This document shows positions 1 to 11,600 of a DNA stretch of 64,000 nt, piece by piece. The stretch is from Plasmodium malariae. Taxonomy: Eukaryota > Apicomplexa > Aconoidasida > Haemosporida > Plasmodiidae. The DNA is taken from contig NC_041787.1 in NCBI RefSeq assembly GCF_900090045.1, forward strand, positions 372,001 through 436,000, written 5' to 3'. The position numbers and the translations under genes are program-made. Position 1 is the stretch's first letter. Every line of letters starts with the position of its first letter. The notes beneath the pieces are model-generated. The model was not told where the DNA came from, ran no database searches, and worked only from the letters and a program-made list of their open reading frames with translations.

Positions 1-34
<34 letters not shown>

Positions 35-1358
35 TTATTTATGTGTGCTTAAGTCCTTTTTCGGCATGCGACTATACTAACAAGCGGCAGTAACTATTGC
101 TATGTTCATTTTCTTTAGCAAGCTGGAAATGTAGCTAGCTAAAACTTCATCATGAAAATCATAGCCATCTGGGTATAATGTTTCGTCTGCATCAAAAGTT
201 AGTAAATCCAGTCCATCTTCAACAGATAAGATCTTTGTTTGAAGAAAAATAAGAAAGAAACAAATAAGATTAGTAATATTATTAATAATAATAATGGTAA
301 CAGTGATAATGGTGGTAATAACAGTGTTATTATAATTTGCATCGTTTATAAGCATTAATTCAAATGATATTTTTCGTCCTTATTAATCGCCTTTTACATA
401 CCTGAGCAAGGTTGAGGATATGTCTAACTTCATTAAATGTTGGAGGGGCATACAACCTTTTTGTTATTCTGTATTTTTTATTATATGTATGAAAAGCCTT
501 AGTAATGGGTAATTTTGTAAAAAATATGCCTAACGAAATTTTCAATTAAAAAGTGCTTTCTATCTAATTCTCCATTTTTATAATTTTCTCTATCACACAC
601 TTGCTAGGTAAGTTCAAATGGATAAAAAAATATACAAACGTGCACATACATACAAGCATACATACACCGTACGTATATAGAGCCACAAGCGGGGTTACAC
701 TTTTACAAAAAAAACTAACCAACATCGTCTATTAAATACTTCAATCTGCTGTGCATAGGATTGTAATAATGGTCTGTAAACATTTCCTCTATGCTTAACA
801 AAACATTATCAATATTTTTGTCAATACAGTTTGAGAGAAAAAGAGACCTAAATATATTAACTAAAAACATGATTAAACTGTCTTTATTTTTCAACTGGTT
901 ATAACTATAACGATTATTCCAGTGAATAATATTTTTCTTCATATGTGAATTAATGACTGTAAAATAATTTAAATAAATGGCCATAGCAAATAGACGAGTG
1001 TTTGTTTAACTATTGTATGTAAGATTTACATATATAAAGAAATGCTTTTTTTTCTTTTTTTTTTTTTCACTTGGGTTTTCTTGCCCAGTGGTACTTTTTA
1101 TTTATTCATCTTTTATTATTCAAATTACATTTTTAATTTTATATTATTTATATTGTATTATTCACTTGATATTATTCATATTATATTATTCATTTGATAT
1201 TATTCATATTATATTATTCATTTTTATTTTTGTTTTTTTTGTCCTTTATATTTACCGCCTCTATCGGATAAGGCCAATATATCATACTTTTCTTGCTCAA
1301 AAAAGGTACATTCCATATCCTCATTCTTGTCATATGAATTAATGTCTATTTCTTCCAT
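1..1358 (-). CDS. ISN1: IMP-specific 5'-nucleotidase, 5' part (gene continues beyond position 1)
   Basis: Hydrolyses IMP to inosine in the cytosol as part of purine turnover; HAD-superfamily fold. Four exons can be joined on the minus strand: 1256-1358, 720-956, 402-529 and 82-232. All junctions carry GT/AG (donors GTAAAT, GTTAGT, GTATGT, GTTAGT) and keep frame: phase 1, 1, 0, then 1 at the last donor. The start at 1358 gives a short acidic N-terminus beginning MEEIDINSYDKNED. About 206 residues are visible. Exon 4 holds the DxDxT motif FDADETLYPDG, with the predicted nucleophile and acid Asp at residues 170 and 172 by my count; this fits the P. falciparum numbering as I recall it. The last visible codon is split (T plus two bases from the missing exon), and intron 4, with an (AT)n tract, runs into the window edge. 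The identity is very secure from the long conserved stretch RITKRLYAPPTFNEVRHILN. The downstream half of the catalytic domain lies outside the window. Confidence 0.93.
1140..1230. repeat. AT-rich tandem repeat in ISN1 intron 1
   Basis: Two to three imperfect copies of a unit of about 28 bp built from ATTATTCATTTGATATTATT-like blocks. They lie wholly within the intron between ISN1 exons 1 and 2 (957-1255). Confidence 0.6.
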
Positions 1359-2597
1359 TTTTTTAAATAAAAATAACCTTCTTTTTCAGTATAATAAAAT
1401 CTACAAAATTTTCTTAGCTTTATTATAATTATGAATATTTTAAAAAGTATACTGTGAAAAGAAATACCAATAAAATTTTTTTAATTGAGTTATATAGTAA
1501 AAAAAAAAAATTGCTGTACTTCCATAAATAATTGAATATAAATAAAAAATGTTACTATAACATGTGAGACTTAGTCGAGGTATTTTATTCACATATTATC
1601 AAATGTAACGGAAATGGACTTAAAAATTTTTATCTACATTTTAGAAATAATTTATTTATTATATATATATAAATATATATATATTTGAGCAATGCTTATT
1701 TTTCAAAAATTAATGTGGAGGCGCCTTCAAAATATAGTGTTTTTCGCAATTGCTTCTTCTTTCAAATGACCTACTTTTTAAGTGTGCGAATATGAATACA
1801 TACGTACACGTGCATATATATACATACATACATAATTATAGTAAAAATAATATAAATTTAACTACATGTGTAAATTCTTGTTTTACCATTACTGTGTAGA
1901 TAACATAAAAATATTTTATATTTATTCCCTTCTTTTACTGCTCAGTGGAAGTAAATAAATATTAATTTTATAGATTGCGAAATGTAGGAAAATATGCATT
2001 ACATCCCCCCACACACAATCTTTCCCTTTTTTTTTGTTGCAAGTTTCCTCAAAAAGAAAATACATTAACACATGTATATATTAACATTTGTAATGTTACA
2101 TACATACACATATATATATATATATGTTTATTTTTTTATTTTTTTTTTTTTACATGACGTTGTTTTTTAATTTCATACATATAGGTTTATTCGAGAGTAT
2201 TAAAAAATTTCTTCAATTTTGAGTATTATATATTATACACATATATATAAGTGTATATATCTATAAAAGTGTGTATATAGGAATATGTACGTGATTTCAT
2301 TTTATATATTTTTTTTCACAACTTCTTTATCCTTTAAAATATAAAAACAAAGGCTAAAATTTGTGAGTACTTTTTATGTATACAAATAATGTATAACTGC
2401 ATCCATGCAGGTTAAAAAATCACTTATATGTAGGGAATAAAATGTAAAAAAGTTATGAACACGTAAGTAAATTTATAAAAATTAATATAAAAATTTATGC
2501 ACTTGTGTGGATATATTTATAAAACTGCGTAAAAAATTTTATGAACATGCAATATAAAAGTTTATAAACGCATGTTCATAAATTTATGAATAATAAT
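1359..2597. other. Intergenic: ISN1 5' flank and eIF3C 3' flank
   Basis: Both neighbouring genes are on the minus strand, so this holds the presumed ISN1 promoter side and the eIF3C 3' UTR side. I see short TATA/CATA runs (for example near 1661-1685 and 2105-2125) and T tracts but no credible coding segment, RNA gene or inverted repeat. Confidence 0.6.
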
Positions 2598-5500
2598 TTA
2601 ATTTTGCGTGTAATTTTTGTTCGCATTTTTGTCCTTATAATTTTTTTTATAATGCACATTTTTGTGCTGATTATAATTTTTTCCGTACTTTGCGTCCCCC
2701 TTTTTGTGCGTCCAATTGGACTTTTCATCTTTTAACTGAGTTCTCCTCTCTTGCATAAACATGAACCTGTAAGGGAATAAAAAAAAAATTCAACAAATGG
2801 GATAACAAACGGAATAACGAACGGAATAACAAACGGAATAACGAACGGAATAACAAACGGAATAACAAACGGAATAACGAACGGAATAACGAACGGAATA
2901 ACGAACGATACAGCAAAAGGGTTAACCCGTGCACACATGTATACGCATGTACATATATGTAATGTAAGAATAATACACACATTCGCGAATGTATAAGTAT
3001 TAATAAGTATACACGAAGTCAAACCACTTTTTTTTTTTTTTTTAAACATACTTTGGATTTTTCATATTTAAGGATAACTCATTTTGCTCCATCACTTCGT
3101 TAATATTTTCTGCCAATTTGAGGGCCATTGTCTGCAGGGTTGTGGGGTTAATTTTGTTAATGAGAATATATTGACTACTTTCATTCCAACATGCCGGTAT
3201 TTCATGATTTATCATCATTTTACTTAAAAGTGAATGAACAATGTTTTGGTTCAAATCAAACATAACACATAATTGTTCTACTGAAAAAGAGTCATATATG
3301 GATATGTAACGAAATATATATGTTCTCATAGCTTCCTGTTTAATTTTTTCTTGAAGTATATCTTGAACTTTTTCCTTATCCGTAAATTTGGACCAAATGG
3401 ATAAACTAAATATTTTTTCACAACATAATTTCCAATTTCCTTTTTGTAAATATTTTGTTGCTAATATAATAATTTCTTTATTATTTTCTGGAGGACTATT
3501 AAAAATTTGTTTATCATATATATCTAAAAATCTTCTAAATTGTCTTGATATAACATCCTTTTTTGATTCATACGAATTTTTTGCTAAATTTGGTACTTCC
3601 AATAACATTGCACAAATATTATTAACACATTCAATTAATTCAATTGATATATGCATATGAAAAGACAGTAATCTCCTTTTTTCTGCTCTTTCTTGTTCTA
3701 CTGTTTTTTCTTGATTTTTTAATGTTGATATACCTTGAGCAATTAATTCCCTATGTTTATTTTGAGAACAAATTTCTACTAAACAGCAATGTGCTTCATA
3801 TATTTTCCCATGTCTAAATGCACATAATCCTAACTGAATTAAATTTCTATTGTATAATATTTGTGTTTGTATATCTGAACTAAGAGCTAATTCATGAACA
3901 TTTGCTACATTTAATAACTCCTTTGCCTCCAAAAAATCATCATGTAAACTTTTATTATAGGACAGTTGTAGTAATGCTCTTATTTTTTGCTGTTTTGTGC
4001 CGTGCTCAAATATTTCATACACATATTTTTCAACAATTTTTTTTGGACACGACTGTTCACTTTTTTTCAAACAATTTGAATCGTTTCTCGATTGTTCCTT
4101 CTGCTTCTTTTCCACATCATCATTATTGTTTTTGTTATCGAGGTTAGAAACGTGGTTAGCAACGTAATTCGCGCCGTTAACAACCCCACTAACATCTGCA
4201 TTATTTTCTTTTATGTTTTCCTTCTTTCCGTCAGCACTGCTGGCATCATATAACGATTCTAGGCTTTCCTTTCCGTCAGTTATCAAGTGCCATATTTGCT
4301 TAAACAGCGCTTCGGGCTTGTAATGCATGTGTTCCAATATTCTTGTCGAAATATATATTGCCAAGTCAGGCATTTTTTTCGTATACTTCACATAATTGTA
4401 GCCTTTATACAATAATCCAATCATATGAACTGTTTTCCCCAACCTTTTTCTATACTCTTCTGTTTGAACATCGATATATAGTAAAGCTTTCAACAATTCA
4501 TCATCTAACTTTGCCAAAAAGGATATAAGTGTTTTACAAGATCTTGAAATCTTTTCCTTTTCATTAATAGTTTCTTCTGTTATTTCTTCAGTAATATTAA
4601 TAGAGATTAAATAAAAATTATCATTCTGAATTAATAAATCTAATATAAGTTCAATATATTTAAATGCCTTGTTCCATATATTAAAAGACATATATGTATA
4701 AACACTAGAAACAACATCAAATTCTAAGTTAATTAAATGCTCTAATACTTCAATATATGACTGAGTACTTATCGTTTTTGCTATTTCACATAATTTAGAC
4801 AAAATGTTGATATGCTCATGTTTATCTAAGCCTTTTCTGCCCCTCTTTTCAATAACAAACTTTACTCTATTTCTTATAACTTCTTCTGATAAATTTTTAG
4901 TACTTAATAATTCTGCATAAGCTTTATTCTTAGCTGACTGACTTTCATCTATATGTATTGTTTTTTCTTCCTTTTTAACACCATCTTTTTTTATTTTTTT
5001 AGTTTTTACTGCTTTCTTTTTTTCAACTTTTTCACTTGTTTTTAATCCCCATTTACTCATAGCACTTTTTGTTTTATCATCTTCATCATCTGATGCATAT
5101 TCATCATCATCACTATATGACCAATCATCACTATCATCCTGTTCATCAGCATTTTTTTCCTTATCCTTCTTTATTTTTACTTCATCTTTTCCTTTTTTCT
5201 TTTCTTCATTTTCTCCTTTTTCCTTATCCTCTTCTTTATCCTCCTCATCTTCTTCTCCTTCTTCGTCCTCTTCTTCATCCTCTTCCTCATTATCTTCTTC
5301 ATCGTCATCCTTATCTTGATCCATTTTAAAATCGTCTGGATTTTCATGATATAACTTTAGTTTGTTTTGATAAAACTCACTACACTTTCTAATTTTTGCT
5401 TTCAGTTTATTTAATGCTTGTGCTTTATTTTTACTTAGATCCTTTTTTTCTACATTACTTTGAAATGTACTTTCAACAAATTTCGCTAATTTATCTAAGT

Positions 5501-6544
5501 ACACAATTGCAAATTTTGGTATTCGATCTTCACTTTCTTTAATCATAAATTTATATAAATTATCGTAATCCTTTACTAGCTGGTTGAAATCTTTATTATT
5601 CATACCTTCATTTAAATTATTCCCCGTATTTTTATAAAAGTCAATCCTTTTTCCTTCGTAGCTTTTTATTACCCTCTCTTCCCCTTCCGAGCTGCTGCTA
5701 TCAATGGCTGCCCATCGCTCTGCCTGGGCCGATACTAGGGGTTTCTTGTTCTAAAAAAAAAAAAAAAAAAAAAGGAAAATTAAAAATATTAAATGATGAT
5801 GTTCCTAATAATGTATGCGGTAAACCGTGCATAATGTAGAGATAAATATAGTAAGAGATATTAGCACAAGATGCACATTATGTAAAACATGCACGGCAAG
5901 AGGGAAGGAGGGGGGGGGGAAATAAACACACACATATACGTAAATATATGTACATATATATATACATATTTATGTATTTATTGCTTCTATAACGAAAGTA
6001 CGGCGATTTGTAGAAGTAAATACAGTAACATATACAAAAAAAAAAAAAAAAAAAAACATATGTAGATATATCTGCATATAAATATAAATAAATATATATA
6101 TACATATATGTGTATTATTATGTATATATCAGAGGGACTCAAAAAAATTTTAATACAATATCAAATTAATCATATTCACATGTATGCAATTAAACGTGGC
6201 ACAAGAACAAATTATATATATTCTGTGCTGCTTAGCTTCTCCAAACTATTTTTTTTAATATTGCTAAACGTGCATTTTTATGGTATCACCTCCCTTTGGT
6301 AACATATTCTTTTCGAGCAGTGTAAGTATGTATCTATATCTATCTATCTATATATATATATATATAAGAGCGTACACATTTGCACATATATACGTATGCA
6401 CAAACGTACTACACATATGTGAATGTATTTTCTTTTTTATTTTTTTCCTTTTAATATCATTACATCAACTTCATTTTCAGAAGATTCAGTCGCATTGTCA
6501 CCACTATCATCATCCACCCCCTTGGCCCAAAATTTGGACTGCAT
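2598..6544 (-). CDS. eIF3C: Eukaryotic translation initiation factor 3 subunit C (spliced)
   Basis: Core subunit of the cytosolic eIF3 complex, bridging the 40S subunit to eIF1 and eIF5. Reconstructed exons: 6464-6544 (starts MQSKFWAKGVDDDSGDN), 3052-5750 and 2598-2766; total 982 codons plus stop. Exon 2 begins after a T-rich tract and AG and reads NKKPLVSAQAERWAAID, in frame with the long ORF. The main exon carries a highly acidic Asp/Glu block, helical repeats, and a C-terminal PCI/winged-helix region (QNIVHSLLSKMMINHEIPA). At 3052 a GTATGT donor lies just before an in-frame stop. Splicing to the TTACAG acceptor at 2767 extends the protein by about 55 Lys/Asn/Tyr-rich residues, the kind of basic tail seen in other eIF3C proteins. 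Intron 2 contains a 12-bp tandem array. A small extra exon in intron 1 (about 6271-6308) cannot be excluded. Family identity is firm; the first junction is the least certain part. Confidence 0.88.
2799..2906. repeat. 12-bp minisatellite in the last eIF3C intron
   Basis: About nine head-to-tail copies of GGAATAACRAAC (R = A or G) lie inside the predicted intron 2767-3051. The units differ mainly by A/G at one position. The unit length is a multiple of three and it contains no stop codon in two minus-strand frames, so false ORFs of 85 and 105 codons cross it. Confidence 0.9.
5751..6463 (-). other. eIF3C intron 1
   Basis: A 713-bp AT-rich intron by my splice model. The acceptor follows a run of about 20 T residues (minus strand) at 5751-5773 and the donor reads GTAATG. 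It contains a G run (5908-5917 on the plus strand), (TA)n and (CTAT)n tracts, and a possible microexon at about 6271-6308 (NMLPKGGDTIKMH in the phase needed). The T-rich sequence expected before an acceptor is weak there. Confidence 0.55.
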
Positions 6545-8685
6545 TTTTTTTAAGGTTCAAAATAGGTTGAAAAAAATAGGTGTTGGTTACGGTTAAGCAA
6601 AAATATGCATAAATATACATATGCATATATATATCATACATGCGCAAAATAAATATATATGAAAAAAAAAAAAAAAATTTAAATGGCAATATCAACAAAT
6701 ATTACAATGTAAAAAATAGATTAAAATGATAATTAATTAAAAAAATGTCATGCAGTAAAATATAGGTGTAATTCGATGGTAATAATGGATTAACGAAAAT
6801 AGAAAAATAAAAGAAAAAGGAGTGAGCACTGAAATCTTAAATATGAAAAGTGAAAGGAGAATCGTGAAAGGTGAAAAATAAAAAAAAATAAAAAATGAAA
6901 ATAAAAAGGTGAAAATAAAGAAGTGAAAATAAAGAAGTGAAAATAAAGAAGTGAAAATAAAGAAGTGAAAATAAAGAAGTGAAAATAAAGAAGTGAAAAG
7001 CGTTCTTAACAATCTATAAAAAAAAAATATAAACATAAATGTAAAAATATACGTAAACATAAACATATGTACGTATAAATGCATTTTATGAAATATTTTA
7101 TTTTAAACTTTATATCCCTTTAAATTTAAAATTATTTTTTTAAAAATTCTGTTCTCGAATCAGAGCGTTCTAACACTCAGGCATTTTTATATCGTATATC
7201 TAATTATATTTTTATATTTACTACTGTTATATTACTATTATTTATTTTTTTTTTTTTCAATGGCAATATGTACGTATATATTATATATGCAAATGCATTT
7301 TATGTGAACTTTGTATAACACTTATATCATATGTATGATTTAAATGTCACAGGCTTATCAGTTCGCCACCCATATTTTATTAATATATATTATATGGATA
7401 TAAGCATATATATATTATTATAAATGTATGATGGCATTTCTTCAGTATTTGCCAAAAACTCTTTATTTAATTGTAGGATAAAATGAAGCGATAAAATAAA
7501 AAAAATCAGCGACACATTCTTTTATGTAACTTTTTTTTTTTTTTTCGTATCTTGTATATAAAAAAAAAAAAAAAAAAAAAAACGGTAACATTAAAACAAA
7601 TACACATGTAGGCAATACGTATATAATATATAAATAATTATACATTTTTTTTCATTTTTTATTTCCTTTTTTTTTTTTTTTTTTTTGTTTCTCTGTTAAT
7701 TTCTACAAAAGTGTACCCCCGCACTTTTCGTAATAAATTTTGAAATATAAATGATTCGTTAGATAAATACCAGTCTATTATATATATATATATATATATA
7801 TATAGGTATATCATGCATATGTATATTTGTATGTATATAAATATGTAAATACATATACGTATATGTATGCCTAGATACATATTCACGAACGTACACGTAC
7901 ATACAAGCAAATTGGTGATTACAGAACAATTGAAAGCAGTTCAACAAAAACAAAAAAAATTATGAAAATTAGTTTAAAAAAAAAAAAAATAAAATAATAA
8001 AAATAAAAAAAATAATTAACTTATCTGGCCAATTCCGTATTATTATCACATTTTATTAGTAGATGTAAAATGTTTATTCCAAATAAGTAATGACAAAAAC
8101 GAATAGGTAAATGCAGTATTTCTTTTATGTATTCGTGTATTAATTGGGATGTATGTATATATACTTAAAATCTGTTCATTCTCCTTTTTGAAACCATGAA
8201 TAGTTAACAAGTGTCGTAAAAGAGCAATATATTTATGATGCATCTAACATTTATTCTTTTGTATGTATTTATGTATGCTTGTATGGGTATGTACGGATGG
8301 ATGCACGTGCGTAATCATAAATGTAAATGCACATACATTTATATAGGAAAGGACAAGGGCATAAACAAACCATGTGAATAAAATATTTATAGCTTTCGAA
8401 CGAGTGTAAATATGTAAAATTTTTTTTTCATGTACTTCATTTCTCAAGTTGTTTATACATGTTCGTTCCCATTACAATGTGAAGTCAGGCCTACATTTCT
8501 CAGGAATTATTTTTTCAAGTTTTCTCGTTATATATTAAGTCCCTTTTCCATAGTATCAATACTCAGTCAACTCAAATAAGTGACGTTGTTATATATATAT
8601 ATATACACTCAGTTGTTTGCAAAAAAGGATGTTGCAATGTTTATTAAAATTTATACCCCTCTTGTGCAAATAATTTGTGAACTGT
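6545..8685. other. Intergenic: eIF3C 5' flank and 3' flank of the giant unknown gene
   Basis: No gene is visible. It holds a 14-bp minisatellite (6909-6992), poly(A)/poly(T) runs (7561-7582, 7668-7686), a (TA)n tract near 7780-7804, and a GC-richer 40-bp island at 7146-7185 able to form two small hairpins on the minus strand. The segment 8440-8570 is also less AT-rich; I tested it as a 3' exon of the neighbouring gene and found no good acceptor. Confidence 0.55.
6909..6992. repeat. 14-bp minisatellite
   Basis: Six essentially identical copies of GTGAAAATAAAGAA followed by a partial copy and preceded by degenerate versions. It lies about 370 bp upstream of the eIF3C start codon. Confidence 0.9.
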
Positions 8686-11600
8686 TTAAACGTAATAACG
8701 CGAATGCATGTCCTTATAACTATTATGCATGTTTATATTTACCAGACCGTTACTTTGATAATTTGAGTAAGAATATAAATCCTCATCTTTTTTAAAATCG
8801 TCTGTATTATATATATCGGAAATATTTTTTTCATACTTATCATTATTGAAATTAAGTTCTATGGATTTTATTTTGTTGTTTAAACCATTTAAATTGTTCA
8901 TAATTTTCGTGAGTATATCCCCATGATCGTTATGATCACCTCTTCCGTTACAACCAATGTTATTACTACCATCAATGTTATTACTACCATCAATGTTGTT
9001 ACTACCATCAATGTTATTACTACCATCAATGTTGTTACTACCATCAATGTTGTTACTACCGTCAATGTAGTTATTACTATCGATGGCACTACTACTTCCA
9101 AGGTCATTAGAACCGCCAATGGCATTATTACCACCATCGTTGTAATCAAATTTGAGGTTAGAGCTTCCTTCCCCCGCCACAGTCCCCTTTACATAATGAT
9201 AATTTTCACTCCTCATTTTTTCAAAGGAATAATTAGTAAAAGGGTCCCCTTTTTTATAATAATAATAATAATATGAAGATGAACCCTTTAAAGAATCAAA
9301 ATTCGAAAAATTTTTTTCCTCAGCTTTTATTGAATCCCTACTTGTTAAGATATTATTGTCATATAAATTATACCTATCTATATTGTAAAAATTTTTCTTT
9401 TCATATTCACTTTTTTTCTTTTCAAAATCAAAATGAGCCTCTTCACTATTTTTTGATAAATCATCCTTATAATACCCCAAATATGGATATTTGTTTTTCA
9501 TTTCTTCATTTCTGTAATTCTTTAGGTTTCTATTTATATTAATTTCTTTTTCATAACTTTTCAGTAGCTCGTCATATGTCCAACCACTATGTTTATAAGC
9601 ATTAGAACTACTGATATTATTTATTTCATCTGATAGTGTAAAGTTTTCAGGATAAAGGGAATCATTTCTTATATCTGAAGACTCATAGTTGTTCTTGAAG
9701 TATTCTCTAATATCTCGATCACCATCCTTTCCCTTATTGTTGTAGGATTCTTTATATATGTGTGTTTTAAATATATGTGAGTTTGATATATCACTCTCGT
9801 CAATTTTTAAAAATGACTCTTCTGTTTCTGTCAAAAAAATATCATCATGTGAATCGTTCACGTTATGTGCGACATATGGGTTATGTAAATTATATACACC
9901 ATGTGTATCATGTACACCATGTGCATCATATACATCATTTACATCATATACACCATGTACATTATGTACATCATATACATTATGTACATCATATACATCA
10001 TGTACATCATATACATCATGTACATCATATACATCATGTACATTATGTACATCATGCTCGTCATCATTAGTGCCATATATGTTATCCTCATTGTCTGATA
10101 CCGATATGTTATTTCCTAAATTTTTTTCCATAAAATGACGCAAATTTTCCCCTTGCAAACTGTTGTACTTTAAATTTCTATTCCTCATCCTCAGTAACAT
10201 TTTTTTCTTCTCTTCCTGCATCTGCTTCCGCTGTATTTTCCCCCCCTGCTGCTCCTCTCTCTGGAACATTTCCTGTGGCTTCTCCTGCTGCTCCTCTCTC
10301 TGGAACACTTCCTGTGGCTTCTCCTGCTGCTCCTCTCTCTGGAACACTTCCTGTGGCTTCTCCTGCTGCTCCTCTCTCTGGAACACTTCCTGTGGCTTCT
10401 CCTGCTTCTTATTTTTGAGACTGCTTATTATCAGCGAATTGTTCATGTACGTATTTTTTAACAAATTCCTGTTACCAACTTTGTTTGAACTGATTTTACT
10501 GCTAGCCTTTTTTTCCCGAAAAATTCTTTTCCTTTGTTTTTCTAGTTGATCAAAAATGTCATAATTTTTTGTGCAAGATAAGTTGGGCATGATTTTCTTT
10601 TTTATATTTTTGTCCTCTTCTTTCACATTTTGGTCGTTATCTTCGTATCCATCCTCATCCTTATGGTCGTATTCATCCTTATCTTCTTTTTTTCCATCAA
10701 TAATTAAATTATTTTTTGTGCTAAAATAATTGGCACTTTCTCTGTTTCTTTGTTGCTTTTCCTTTTCTAATGTGTCTAACAAATTTGACTTCATTTCTTC
10801 ATCTGCTTCTTTTTCTTTGTCGCTTATTAATTTTCCAATTTTATCCCTATCTTCCTTTAAGTAATAATAGGACAACGGATTTGCTCTATATATTTTTTTT
10901 AAAAAATTACTGAATAAGTCCTTTTCTTTTACATTTCCTAGACTTTGTTCTTCTTCTCGTTTTTTCATTTCTGTGCCTTCCTTTTTTTCACCTAAAAGTT
11001 CTAACAGTCCTAATCGATTGTCCTCTCCCATTTCTTCCACTTTTTTTAATTCTTCTAATTTTCTCAATTGCGCCAGTATCTTCATTTCTTCCAGCCTTTT
11101 TTCCTCCAGTTGTTTTAATTCTTCCAGTCTTTTTATCTCATCTAGTCTTTCTATCTCTTCCATTCTTTTCACTTCTTCCAATCTTTTTACCTCTTCCTGT
11201 CTTTTTATCTCCTCCCGTCTTCTTTTTTCTTCCCGTCTTTTTATCTCTTCCCGTCTTTTTATCTCTTCCTGTCTTTTTATCTCTTCCCGTCTTTTTATCT
11301 CTTCCCGTCTTCTTTTTTCTTCCTGTCTTTTCATTTCTTGTACCCTCTTTTCTTCCATCCTTTTTGCTTCTTCCACCCTTTTCGCTTCTTCCACCCTTTT
11401 CGCTTCTTCCACCCTTTTCGCTTCTTCCACCCTTTTCGCTTCTTCCACCCTTTTCGCTTCTTCCACCCTTTTCGCTTCTTCCACCCTTTTCACTTCTTCC
11501 ACCCTTTTCGCTTCTTCCACCCTTTTCGCTTCTTCTATCCGCTTCATTTCTTCCTGCATTGCCTTGGCCATTCTCTTTTCTTCTAACTCTCTTAACTCCT

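Noticed and set aside
2725..3049. ORFs of 85 and 105 codons on the minus strand across 12-bp repeats
   Set aside because: They are translations of an intronic tandem array; only the part after 2767 joins the eIF3C exon, in a different frame.
7146..7185. Possible tRNA 3' half (TTCGA followed by a T run)
   Set aside because: The T-arm stem cannot pair properly (A53/A61), and no D-arm, anticodon arm or acceptor stem is found.
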